Source of the DNA: Halobacillus sp. A1
GTDB taxonomy: Bacteria > Bacillota > Bacilli > Bacillales > Halobacillaceae
Reading direction: 5' to 3'
DNA: 64,000 nucleotides
Assembly: GCF_024189295.1 (NCBI RefSeq)
Contig: NZ_JAIZEN010000006.1
Location: 166,012 to 230,011, forward strand
In this document: piece by piece, positions 1 to 8,465 of the stretch
Layout of the letters: the number at the start of each line of letters is the position of its first letter
How positions within the stretch are numbered: position 1 is the stretch's first letter
Made by a program: the position numbers and the translations under genes
The notes under the pieces: model-generated
The model's input: the letters and a program-made list of their open reading frames with translations, nothing else
Database searches by the model: none
Told to the model about the DNA's origin: nothing

Positions 1-4
1 CAGA

Positions 5-1036
5 ATGGCGATAAGAAATTATGCACCTGGTGATGAAGAACAGATTCAAGAACTGTTTGCAAAAACTTTTAACCATAACCGTTCTTATGAAGAGTGGGAG
101 TGGAAATTTAAAAAACATCCGCATTATGAAGAGCCTACGATATTGGTATGGGAAGAGGATGGCAAAATTCTAGGACATATCAGTCTATGGGTGAATAAAG
201 CGTATATAGGAAACGAAATTCACAAAGTCGGTTTAAGAATCGATACTATGGTAGATCCTCAAACAAGAGGTAAAGGTATATATAGAAAATTAAATGAAAA
301 ACTCAGCGAGATAGCCCGGAAAGAAAATATTGTCTATTTGTATGGATTCCCTGCACCTAAAGCGAAAGATTTATTGATTAAATATTCGAAAGGTGTCCAC
401 ATTACCGACATACCTAGACTCATAAATATTCAAAGACCTTTCTCTTTGCTATCGTCTAAGCTATCCGTATTGAAATTGTTAAAACCTGTGGATGAACTAA
501 TTTATAACTTTAAAAACCGCAAAAAAATGAAACCATCTAACGAACTATCTGTAGTTGAAATCGAAAACTTTGATGATAGGTTCACTAGCCTCGATGCCGA
601 TATTCATAATGACGGCCTTGTTAAAGTAGTGAGAGACACTGCTTATTTGAATTGGAGATATACTTTCCATCCAGAAAAAAAATATACCATTTTAGCTTTG
701 GAAGGCCCTTCTAAAGCACTTCGAGGCTATATAGTTTTCACTATTGAAAACAAAGAATCTTATCAGAGTGGTATGATTTTAGATTGGTGCTGCCTTGAAG
801 GTACCGAAGGCTGTGATTTGCTATTAGATTCAGCGTTGAAATATATGAGGAATGCTGCAATTATTCAGACTTGGGCTTTACCGCATACCTCAATTTATTC
901 CCAATTGATTAATAACAGCTTTTATCAAAAAGATAGACCTGTTCCTCTAGTCGGTATTCAAACACATGATGAATTCACAGGTTTTGAAGACGAATCCAAA
1001 TGGTTCATCACCCCTGGCGATGTAGACTCTTTTTAG
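5..1036 (+). CDS. GNAT-family N-acyltransferase
   Basis: A 343-residue cytoplasmic acyltransferase-type protein. The N-terminal half has the GNAT fold pattern: an opening strand reading MAIRNYAPGDEEQIQELF, an EEWEWKFKKHP segment, then RIDTMVDPQTRGKGIYRKL, whose RGKGIYRKL matches the acetyl-CoA pyrophosphate loop (about residues 88-98). A second degenerate GNAT-like half follows, with LNWRYTFHPEKKYTILAL near residue 215. Proteins of this build often sit in polysaccharide or peptidoglycan-modification clusters, and the next two genes (asparagine-synthase-like, GT2) fit such a locus. The acceptor is not predictable. Only four bases lie upstream, so the ribosome site cannot be seen; an upstream start is possible but MAIRNY is a typical beginning. 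Confidence 0.8.
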   Translation: MAIRNYAPGDEEQIQELFAKTFNHNRSYEEWEWKFKKHPHYEEPTILVWEEDGKILGHISLWVNKAYIGNEIHKVGLRIDTMVDPQTRGKGIYRKLNEKLSEIARKENIVYLYGFPAPKAKDLLIKYSKGVHITDIPRLINIQRPFSLLSSKLSVLKLLKPVDELIYNFKNRKKMKPSNELSVVEIENFDDRFTSLDADIHNDGLVKVVRDTAYLNWRYTFHPEKKYTILALEGPSKALRGYIVFTIENKESYQSGMILDWCCLEGTEGCDLLLDSALKYMRNAAIIQTWALPHTSIYSQLINNSFYQKDRPVPLVGIQTHDEFTGFEDESKWFITPGDVDSF

Positions 1037-1086
1037 AACTCAAATTAACCAGCGATTATATAACAACCTGATTACTTAAATTCTGA

Positions 1087-1107
1087 AGCAACGATACATT
1101 CGTTGCT
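1087..1107 (+). terminator. Weak terminator-like hairpin after the GNAT gene
   Basis: Arms AGCAACGA and TCGTTGCT enclose a 5-base loop, but only a short mixed T-run follows. It could end the GNAT transcript or partly attenuate readthrough to the next gene. Confidence 0.35.
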
Positions 1108-1291
1108 CTTTAGTATTTCAAATTTAGTCCTACTTATCACATTCCAAAATAAAAAGCTTGAGCCAGAATTACACTGCTTTATGAGGAGCGATTTTGAATT
1201 TATTGTTGATCTTCATAACTATAAGGATCAGTAAAAAGTTTGATGAAAAGGTTATTGAAACTTCAAAATAAGAGAAATTAGGTGTTTTGCA

Positions 1292-3076
1292 GTGAGCGAT
1301 TTTATTTTTTCAAGAAAAACATTCGACCGCGGTGAGTTAACAAATCATATTAAAAAAATATACCACGAGGATGCGCCTATAGTAGAAGAGTTCCATGGAA
1401 AGTGGGGTTCTTTAGCGGTAAGTCACAACTTATATAACGGTTTCCAACCCTACGAAACAGACGAACACATCACTTTGGTGCTTGGAGGCCCGGTGTTGTG
1501 TTATAGAGATAACCGTTTTCTAGTCAATGAAGAGGCCGTTTTCGAGGGGACCCGCTCAATTTATGAACGATGGCATAGCGACCAAATGCATTGGGATGAA
1601 GATTTGAGTGGACCTTATTCAGTTATCATCGTAAATAAGCATACAGCCGAGGTCTATTCTATGACCGACTTGATGTCTTTCATTCCTGTTTATTCATTTA
1701 GTAATCATAGTAATATCATTCTCTCATCTCACGTAGACATATTAGCCGGCGCAGCGAATGAACAGGGGAATATTGATTTAGTATCTGAGGCAGATTTTAT
1801 CCTGCACGGATTTGTCACTTATCCATTCACTATTTACAAGGAAATCAAACAAATACCACCAGCTTCCATACACACTATTCCAGGCGTTTCAAACACTCTG
1901 AAATCAGAATCTTATTGGATCCCCAGGGAAATGATCAAATATGAAAATATTACAGAAGCTGCTTCGGATTTACGAAATGCCTTACAAGAATATGTAGGTT
2001 CAATTACAGAGGATATGACGCATATCGCACAGTTCATAAGCGGCGGCGAAGATTCTCGTGCGTTATCGGGATTATTACCTGAGACATCTAGACGGGATGC
2101 ATTTGTTTTCTTAGAACATATGAACAGGGAAGGAAAAGTAGCAAAAAAAGCCGCTAATGCTTATGGAGCGAATTTCAATCTTTCAACACGGACGCAAAAT
2201 CACTACCTTAGCATTCTTCCTGAAACTGACCGTTTAGTAGGAAGCGGATCTCAATTTCATCACGTTCACACTTTTGGCTTTCACAAGCATTGTAAGCTCG
2301 ACGAATATCCGGCCGTTTTTGGAGGATTGTTTGCGGATGCAATGCTTAAAGGTTCCCGCATTAAAAAGGTTCGCGGCCCTAGACGTTTCCCATTTCTTCC
2401 ACAGATGAAAAACAGAAAATATTCGAATGCGCATTCTAAAAAAAATGAAGCCTTCACACAAGATATTCTAACTGAGGTTACGAAAAGAAGGCGGGCACAT
2501 TTAGATCGAGTAAAAGCATTTCGGACACATTCGGCTCAAGAGTGGTTTGAGCTTTGGCCAAGTACGATGAACATGAATATCCCTAACCTTCATGGAAATC
2601 GGAGACTCTTCCGGAGTTACGAACCTTTTATGGCAAAGGACGTCGTTAAAATAAGTGCTTCAGTTCCTCAAAGCTGGAAGCTTAACCATAGATTGTTCCG
2701 GATTATGGCAAAACCCTTATTGTCAAAAACTAAATGGCTGTTACATGGGGAAGGACGATTACCTTATTTCCCGATATACGTAAACTTTTTTGTGCAATTG
2801 TGGGTTTGGATGTTGCGGGAATTTGGAAAGAAAACTAATATCATTAAAGGAAATCAAGAGTCCTGGACCCAATGGGATGTAGTAATGAAAAGCGATACTT
2901 GGAAACATAGCTATGAAGGTTATTCAGAAGGTTTGTCTGTTCTTGAGCCCGCACTAAAAGATCACGATTTATACAACCTTTTTGAAACCGACAAACTAAA
3001 CAAATCACAAAAAATAAACCTTATGCAAGTTCTTCATAGTAACTTGAGGATAGAAGAAGAATTAAAACAAAGTTAG
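1292..3076 (+). CDS. Asparagine-synthase-like amidotransferase without the glutaminase cysteine
   Basis: A 594-residue protein with the two-domain plan of class-B asparagine synthetases. The N-terminal Ntn domain starts MSDFIF, so the catalytic Cys2 needed to release ammonia from glutamine is absent. The C-terminal ATP-pyrophosphatase domain is intact at its PP-loop, ISGGEDSRALSGLLP (about residues 249-263). Family members like this act in peptide, lasso-peptide or surface-glycan amidation or ligation rather than in asparagine supply. The start is a GTG with AGGTG 9 bases upstream. It lies between an acyltransferase and a GT2 enzyme, which suggests a glycan-decorating role. True substrates are unknown. 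Confidence 0.78.
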   Translation: MSDFIFSRKTFDRGELTNHIKKIYHEDAPIVEEFHGKWGSLAVSHNLYNGFQPYETDEHITLVLGGPVLCYRDNRFLVNEEAVFEGTRSIYERWHSDQMHWDEDLSGPYSVIIVNKHTAEVYSMTDLMSFIPVYSFSNHSNIILSSHVDILAGAANEQGNIDLVSEADFILHGFVTYPFTIYKEIKQIPPASIHTIPGVSNTLKSESYWIPREMIKYENITEAASDLRNALQEYVGSITEDMTHIAQFISGGEDSRALSGLLPETSRRDAFVFLEHMNREGKVAKKAANAYGANFNLSTRTQNHYLSILPETDRLVGSGSQFHHVHTFGFHKHCKLDEYPAVFGGLFADAMLKGSRIKKVRGPRRFPFLPQMKNRKYSNAHSKKNEAFTQDILTEVTKRRRAHLDRVKAFRTHSAQEWFELWPSTMNMNIPNLHGNRRLFRSYEPFMAKDVVKISASVPQSWKLNHRLFRIMAKPLLSKTKWLLHGEGRLPYFPIYVNFFVQLWVWMLREFGKKTNIIKGNQESWTQWDVVMKSDTWKHSYEGYSEGLSVLEPALKDHDLYNLFETDKLNKSQKINLMQVLHSNLRIEEELKQS

Positions 3077-3190
3077 CTCGATCTTCCACAACTTCAACTT
3101 GCGGTAATAAATTGTTACAATTAATTAAATACTACACAGATTCATCAGTCAGCATCATTTTTATGTCATTTGAATAAGAGAGGTCAAAAT

Positions 3191-4225
3191 ATGAATCAAA
3201 ATAATAATGAAGATTTGATTAGTGTAATTATACCTACCAGAAACAGAGTCAATCTCTTGAAGGTAGCCGTTGAAAGTGTATTGAACCAGACTTATGAAAA
3301 CCTGGAGCTCTTTATTATTAATGAAGCTTCTAATGATAGTACGCCTGAGTATTTACGAAGTATTGAAGACCCAAGGGTGAAAATAATTACTCATGAACAG
3401 CCTAAGGGTGGAAATATTGCTAGAAATAACGGCTTAAAACAATCAAAAGGAAATTACATCGCTTTCTTAGACGATGATGATGTTTGGGCGAAGAGAAAAT
3501 TGGAACTACAGCTAGAGATCATGAATCAACGGCCGTCTGTAGGTATAGTAAGCTGCAATAACTTTTATCTTGATGAAAATGATGACATTGCGGGTTATCG
3601 GAATAGAGGAAATGATAAATTATTCGAAAGCGAGCAGGCTTTAGAGAAAATGCTTCTCGGTAATTTTATAGGCGGAGCTTCTTTTCCACTTTTGAGAAGA
3701 TCTCATTTGGAGAAACTGGGTGGTTTTCAAGAAGATTTAAAAAGTGCACAGGAAACGAATCTTTTTCTGAGGATTATTGATTGTGGCGCAGATGTATTTA
3801 TATTAAAAGAACCGCTACTTCTTTACCGAATTCACTCAAACAATAGGATCAGTGACAGTTATGGTCCTAAACTTGAGGGAATCAGGCAGCTTTACAGCTA
3901 TATTGAAGAAAATCTCTTTCCTAAAGTAGACGACTCACTGAAATCTAAAGTAAAAGAAATTCATTTAGAAAAAATAGCAGGAGTATACATTCAGAATAAA
4001 AATTACAAAGGGTACCTACAAGAAAAAAAACAATTTATCAAAGAGTCCCATTCGAAGGACGAGCTTTCCGCACGAAAAATAAAACTGAATGAATTCAAGA
4101 CACTTGCCAGCCGTTCAATTGTTGGAAAAAAACTCAAAAAAATTAACCAATCATCTAAAAATGATAAGTTGAGTAAAAAGTGGAATTATTATATAGTCGC
4201 TGAATTTCCGAAGCAATTATCTTGA
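3191..4225 (+). CDS. GT2-family glycosyltransferase
   Basis: A 344-residue GT-A fold glycosyltransferase. LISVIIPTRNRVNLLKVAV at the N terminus binds the nucleotide sugar, the DDDDVW motif (near residue 97) supplies the metal-binding DxD-type site, and AQETNLFLRII near residue 190 matches the ED-type catalytic region. No membrane segment is seen; the basic C-terminal tail may contact the membrane. I chose the ATG at 3191 because AGAGAGG sits 7 bases upstream; an in-frame TTG at 3170 would add seven residues without a good ribosome site. It likely adds a sugar to a surface polymer built by this locus. Confidence 0.85.
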   Translation: MNQNNNEDLISVIIPTRNRVNLLKVAVESVLNQTYENLELFIINEASNDSTPEYLRSIEDPRVKIITHEQPKGGNIARNNGLKQSKGNYIAFLDDDDVWAKRKLELQLEIMNQRPSVGIVSCNNFYLDENDDIAGYRNRGNDKLFESEQALEKMLLGNFIGGASFPLLRRSHLEKLGGFQEDLKSAQETNLFLRIIDCGADVFILKEPLLLYRIHSNNRISDSYGPKLEGIRQLYSYIEENLFPKVDDSLKSKVKEIHLEKIAGVYIQNKNYKGYLQEKKQFIKESHSKDELSARKIKLNEFKTLASRSIVGKKLKKINQSSKNDKLSKKWNYYIVAEFPKQLS

Positions 4226-4230
4226 AACAT

Positions 4231-4278
4231 AAAAATGCTCGAGCACTGAGAAAAACTCAATGGCTCGAGCATTTTTTT
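4231..4278. terminator. Bidirectional terminator between GT2 gene and tagO
   Basis: Long perfect arms AAAAATGCTCGAGC and GCTCGAGCATTTTT with A-run and T-run on the two sides serve both converging genes. Confidence 0.9.
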
Positions 4279-5377
4279 ACTGCTTCTCTTTATTTTTTTC
4301 TTTGTTACGCTGAGCTGCTTTTGGATTCTTGAGTAAATCAATTATAGGACGCTTACCCTTTGATACAACTCCCGTCATTTCTGCGAATAAATGAATCATT
4401 AGCAGCAGCACAAAGGTTATAATCAATGATATGCCAAAAGAAGTTAAAGAAAACATTATTGCTAAAAATCCGAATAAGGCACTGAACGCATATACAATCA
4501 GCACGGTCGCTCTATGACTAAAACCTTCAGCTAATATTTGATAGTGGATATGCTTATTGTCAGGCATCATGATTTTCTGTTTGTTTATTATTCTTCGCAT
4601 AATAGAAAATAAAGTATCAAACAGTGGAACTGCCAGAACAATTATAGGAATGATAAAACTAAAGAGTGTTACATTCTTAAATAGTCCGACCATAGAGATG
4701 ACAGCCATCGAATAACCTAAAAACAGCGAGCCTGTATCCCCCATATAAATCTTGGCTGGATAGAAGTTATGGATCAAGAAACCTAAATTACTGCCGATCA
4801 GCACAACACACAAATAAACGATAGCAATTTGCGGTTCGATGGCTAGTGCCATTATCGCTATACTTATTAATGATATGGTGGTGACTCCTGTTGCTAATCC
4901 ATCCAGTCCATCGATCAGGTTAATCGCATTCGTAATCCCGATGATCCAAAAGAATGTGAAAATTACACTGACTGGATCGCTCATAGGTATCATTCCAAGG
5001 AATGGAATAGTAATAATATCTATCTTTAATCCTGACAGTATAACGACAAATGCAGCAGCAATTTGGCCTGTGAGTTTTAATATCGGGCTGATTTGGTACC
5101 GATCATCCAATAGACCAGTCAATACTATAATAAAAGCTCCAATGCAGATAGGTGTAAGATAGCTGAGTTCGGGACGAATAAATAGCATCCCTGCCACTAC
5201 ACCACCAAAAATAGCGATACCACCCATTCTAGGAGTTACTACTTTGTGAATTTTCCGTTCTTCTGGGTGATCCATCATTCTCCATTTGACTGCTAACTTG
5301 ATGACTGGGAAAACGAGTAAATAACTGACTAGCATAGATATAGCTAACGCTATGGCTATATTGATGTATTCATTCAT
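4277..5377 (-). CDS. tagO: TagO/WecA-type undecaprenyl-phosphate GlcNAc-1-phosphate transferase
   Basis: A 366-residue polytopic membrane enzyme of the MraY/WecA family. Diagnostic motifs occur in order: RKIHKVVTPRMGGIAI, the Mg-binding LTGLLDDR, NAINLIDGLDGLA, NFYPAKIYMGDTGSLFLG and the cytoplasmic PDNKHIHYQ loop. It transfers GlcNAc-1-P to undecaprenyl phosphate, the first step of wall teichoic acid and many surface glycans; the LCP proteins later in this window are the expected final ligases. The C terminus is a basic lysine-rich tail. The ATG at 5377 follows AGTGAGG by 6 bases, so I prefer it to the GTG four codons upstream. Confidence 0.92.
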   Translation of the reverse strand: MNEYINIAIALAISMLVSYLLVFPVIKLAVKWRMMDHPEERKIHKVVTPRMGGIAIFGGVVAGMLFIRPELSYLTPICIGAFIIVLTGLLDDRYQISPILKLTGQIAAAFVVILSGLKIDIITIPFLGMIPMSDPVSVIFTFFWIIGITNAINLIDGLDGLATGVTTISLISIAIMALAIEPQIAIVYLCVVLIGSNLGFLIHNFYPAKIYMGDTGSLFLGYSMAVISMVGLFKNVTLFSFIIPIIVLAVPLFDTLFSIMRRIINKQKIMMPDNKHIHYQILAEGFSHRATVLIVYAFSALFGFLAIMFSLTSFGISLIITFVLLLMIHLFAEMTGVVSKGKRPIIDLLKNPKAAQRNKEKNKEKQ

Positions 5378-5544
5378 AAATATCCTCACTTGTCTTTATA
5401 ACTTAGTTTTAGAACATGCAAACTTAATTATAGCATACATAAAGGTTATTCATTTTACACTTCAGTAAAATTTTAAAGTCTTTATATAAAATACACAACT
5501 ATATTACTTCGTATGGAGTTCTGATTTATGACGGCCTTTTTCAG

Positions 5545-5573
5545 TAAAAAAAGCCCCTTAACAGAGGCTTTTT
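5545..5573 (-). terminator. Terminator of pgcA
   Basis: On the minus strand AGCCTCT-GTTA-AGGGGCT is followed by a T-run, directly after the pgcA stop codon. Confidence 0.85.
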
Positions 5574-5574
5574 T

Positions 5575-7290
5575 TTATACTGTTCTATTAATTTGTTCGT
5601 TGACTGTCTCTTTCAAAGACTTTATTAAGTTTTGGCTGTCTACTTTTGAAGAAGTTTTGACTCCGTAATAGAACTTGATTTTAGGCTCGGTTCCTGATGG
5701 TCGCAGACAGAACCAGCTGTCATTTTCTAAAATGAATTTAAGAACATTAGCTTTAGGCAGCTCAATTACTTCTTTATCGCCTTCTGTCGTAAGTCTTTCC
5801 GAAGTGGAATAGTCCTCCACAGCCAACACTTTAAGACCTCCAGCATTTTTAGGAGGGTTACTCCTGAAATCATTCATAATTTCTTCAATTTGCTCTGACC
5901 CGCTTTTGCCTTCCATAGTCAGGGATTGCAGATCTTCTAAGAAGTAACCATGCTGTTGATACAGCTCATCCAGCGCCTCGAGAAGGGTCATGCCTTTGGA
6001 TTTCCAGTAGGCAGCCACTTCTGCTGACAGAACTGCAGCCTGCACGGCATCCTTGTCCCGGGCAAAATCTTTAACTAAATAGCCATAACTCTCTTCATAT
6101 CCGAATAGAAAACTGTGTTCACCAGTCTCTTCGTATTCTTTTATTTTTTCACCTATGAATTTAAAGCCCGTCAGCGTATCAAGACTGCTTGCCCCATAAT
6201 AGTTCGCTATCACCCGTCCGAATTCTGATGTAACAATAGTCTTAATGACTATTCCATTTTTAGGGACTTGTTCAGATTGTGAAAGCAGATAGTCAATCAG
6301 AAGTGCGCCTGTTTGGTTACCTGTCAGGACTTGGTACTCTCCTGATTCATCTGGAACAGCAACTCCCAAGCGATCAGCGTCAGGATCTGTAGCAATCAGG
6401 ATATCAGACCCTAACTCTTTCCCCTTTTTGATAGCCATTTCAAATGCTTGATGTTCTTCAGGGTTAGGTGAAGCTACAGTAGAAAATTCAGGGTCTGGCT
6501 GAGCTTGTTCTTCTACCGTATGAACGTTCTGCACACCCATGCTTTGCAATCCTTTTTCAACAAGCATTTTCGCAGTTCCGTGTAGCGGGGTGAACACCAC
6601 ACTTAGATCTTTTGCGATCTCAGATATTCTTGGGTGAACATGGACAGATTGTAAAGCATCCAAATAAGCTTTATCCACTTCTTCATCTATCCATTTCAGA
6701 AGTCCTGAGGCTTCGATTTCGGATTGCTCAGCCACTTCGACCTCTAGTTCATTCTCTACTTTATTTACCATGTCGATCACAGTTGAAGCTTCGTTTGGAG
6801 GAAGCTGTCCACCATCGGAGTTGTATGCTTTAAATCCATTATATTCAGGGGGATTATGACTTGCGGTAACTACTACACCAGCTGCAGCCCCTAAATGGCG
6901 GACAGCGAAAGATAGTTCAGGTGTAGGTCTCAAGGAAGAAAATACGTAGGATTGGATACCATGGCGACCAAGGACTTTTGCAGTCTCAATTGAGAACTCC
7001 TGGGACATATACCTGGAATCATAGGCAACTACTACACCTTGTTCTTTGGCATTTTTGCTTTCCACATAGGCGGCTAGTCCTTCTGCGGCTCGGCGGATGG
7101 TGTAAATGTTCATACGGTTTGTTCCTGGTCCAAGTTTTCCTCTCATACCACCAGTACCGAATTCTAGATTCTTGTAGTAGGCATCTTCTAAAGATTGTTC
7201 ATCTTGTTGTAAACGGTCGAGTTCCGTTCGAAGTGCTGGATCTAAATCAGCAAAGTTGTTCCAACGCTCAAATTCTTGGTTCCAAGTCAT
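5575..7290 (-). CDS. pgcA: Alpha-phosphoglucomutase PgcA
   Basis: A 571-residue cytosolic enzyme that interconverts glucose-6-P and glucose-1-P, supplying UDP-glucose for teichoic acid glucosylation, glycolipid anchors and galactose metabolism. The phosphoserine loop TASHNPPEYNGFKAYN (about 140-155), metal loop DPDADRLG (about 305), sugar-binding GYEESYGYL and phosphate-binding RPSGTEPKIKFYYG near the C terminus are all present. Length matches the Bacillus enzyme. AAAGGGATGATG precedes the ATG. It is transcribed alone. It pairs functionally with galE/galT further on, which feed the glucose-1-P pool. Confidence 0.95.
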   Translation of the reverse strand: MTWNQEFERWNNFADLDPALRTELDRLQQDEQSLEDAYYKNLEFGTGGMRGKLGPGTNRMNIYTIRRAAEGLAAYVESKNAKEQGVVVAYDSRYMSQEFSIETAKVLGRHGIQSYVFSSLRPTPELSFAVRHLGAAAGVVVTASHNPPEYNGFKAYNSDGGQLPPNEASTVIDMVNKVENELEVEVAEQSEIEASGLLKWIDEEVDKAYLDALQSVHVHPRISEIAKDLSVVFTPLHGTAKMLVEKGLQSMGVQNVHTVEEQAQPDPEFSTVASPNPEEHQAFEMAIKKGKELGSDILIATDPDADRLGVAVPDESGEYQVLTGNQTGALLIDYLLSQSEQVPKNGIVIKTIVTSEFGRVIANYYGASSLDTLTGFKFIGEKIKEYEETGEHSFLFGYEESYGYLVKDFARDKDAVQAAVLSAEVAAYWKSKGMTLLEALDELYQQHGYFLEDLQSLTMEGKSGSEQIEEIMNDFRSNPPKNAGGLKVLAVEDYSTSERLTTEGDKEVIELPKANVLKFILENDSWFCLRPSGTEPKIKFYYGVKTSSKVDSQNLIKSLKETVNEQINRTV

Positions 7291-7366
7291 ATCATCATCC
7301 CTTTACATTTTTTTATGTAGTGGTTTAAATTATAACATAAAAAGGTAAATTCAAGGGGCTTCTGTG

Positions 7367-7396
7367 GCAAAAAAAGAGCAGAAATCTGTTCTTTAA
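7367..7396 (-). terminator. Terminator of the 39-residue gene
   Basis: Minus-strand arms AAAGAACAGA and TCTGCTCTTT (one mismatch) lead into seven T bases. Confidence 0.75.
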
Positions 7397-7516
7397 TTAT
7401 GCTTGCAGCTGCTGGATCATTCTGTTAATGACCTCTTCAGAAGATGACAGTTCTTCAGATTCTGTTTGTCGAAGAATATTCTGTAGTAATTCTTTCAAAT
7501 CTTCAGCTTTCGTCAT
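7397..7516 (-). CDS. Small acidic protein of 39 residues
   Basis: A short gene reading MTKAEDLKELLQNILRQTE and ending in VINRMIQQLQA. Support comes from an AAAGGTGG ribosome site 7 bases before the ATG, a stop immediately followed by a terminator, and a strongly amphipathic helical composition with a serine/glutamate hinge. I do not recognise the family. Its size and two-helix look resemble small regulators that bind a larger protein, but no function can be assigned. It lies between pgcA and the VanZ-like gene on the same strand. Confidence 0.6.
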   Translation of the reverse strand: MTKAEDLKELLQNILRQTESEELSSSEEVINRMIQQLQA

Positions 7517-7547
7517 TGTGACCACCTTTTCTTCATTTCTTTATCTA

Positions 7548-8039
7548 TTATTTAAATTCCATTGATTTCTTACGGCTTCTTTTTCTTATGAAGTAGATAA
7601 GTGAGAGCCCTGCCAAGCCACCGATAGCATCTAAAATCACATCTCCTATGTAAGGCGTACGATTAGGTGTAATGCCTTGATGGAGTTCATCAGTTATTGC
7701 ATAGAAAACAGTTAAAAGCCAGGCTGCCAGCATAGGATGCTTCATCTTGTGTTGGGCAAGGCCTAAATATAAAAGGAGTGTCAACACTAGAAAAACTCCA
7801 ACATGTGCTCCCTTTCTAATAAAGAACTCGATAAAACCCTCTACCCCGTGTGTGGCGATACTAACCATATTCTGGTCATACGTAAAGGAAATCCCCTCCA
7901 AATAAGGGGCTAGCCATTGCAAATTTAAATATTCCCCAAGTAATGGCTGGACGTTCTGTTCTTCATAAGGTGTTGACGAAGAATAAAAAATGATTCCCAT
8001 CCATAGAATAGAAGGAATCCAGCAGACAATTTTTCTCAT
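7548..8039 (-). CDS. VanZ-like membrane protein
   Basis: A 163-residue protein with about four transmembrane segments. RKGAHVGVFLVLTLLLY and the C-terminal DELHQGITPNRTPYIGDV plus DAIGG motif are the signature of the VanZ-like family. VanZ of enterococci gives low-level teicoplanin resistance; most Bacillus homologues are uncharacterised envelope proteins. The ATG at 8039 has GAGG 5-6 bases upstream, better than the GTG four codons earlier. Confidence 0.85.
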   Translation of the reverse strand: MRKIVCWIPSILWMGIIFYSSSTPYEEQNVQPLLGEYLNLQWLAPYLEGISFTYDQNMVSIATHGVEGFIEFFIRKGAHVGVFLVLTLLLYLGLAQHKMKHPMLAAWLLTVFYAITDELHQGITPNRTPYIGDVILDAIGGLAGLSLIYFIRKRSRKKSMEFK

Positions 8040-8093
8040 TATTTTCCTCACAATTCATAATCTATGTATATATTAACATATTTCGTCATTTAT

Positions 8094-8395
8094 CTATATA
8101 TTTTTTCTATTCATTATACTGATAGTTTTGAAAATACCAGCACGATATTTTAACTGCTCCACTAACCGGTCTCGTTCAGATACATTCGATTGATCTCCTC
8201 TTTTACGCCCATATAAGCGCAGCGCATAATTGATTCCATAAATTCCGAGGGTGCTATCCAGCCTTAACCTAAGCGGCTTCTCAGACTTCCTTCAATTCTG
8301 CACCGATAAGTAACCATCCACTCATTACTCCTACAGCCCTAATTCCACTATCTCTCGAGACCAAGACTTCAATGTAAGTGAGGGTATATAAATAT
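8094..8395 (-). pseudogene. Probable frameshifted remnant of an unrecognised gene
   Basis: On the minus strand two protein-like stretches adjoin in different frames. The first reads SRDSGIRAVGVMSGWLLIGA and meets a stop at 8281-8283; the second, shifted by one base and overlapping that point, reads STLGIYGINYALRLYGRKRG through VSERDRLVEQLKYRAGIF to a stop at 8094. Their abutment suggests one reading frame broken by a single indel. There is no clear start with ribosome site, because the upstream part runs into the AraC gene's terminator. The family is not recognised, and chance open frames cannot be excluded. Confidence 0.35.
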
Positions 8396-8424
8396 GAACA
8401 CGAAAATTTATCAGAATCCTCAAT

Positions 8425-8453
8425 TAAAAACTCGACCTTAACTGCAGGTCGAG
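8425..8453 (-). terminator. Terminator of the AraC-family gene
   Basis: Perfect arms CTCGACCT and AGGTCGAG on a short loop are followed by TTTTTAATT on the minus strand. Confidence 0.88.
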
Positions 8454-8465
8454 TCAGTTTAAATA

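Noticed and set aside
6978..7328. A 116-codon frame opposite pgcA
   Set aside because: Antisense to a clearly coding, conserved gene; composition not protein-like.
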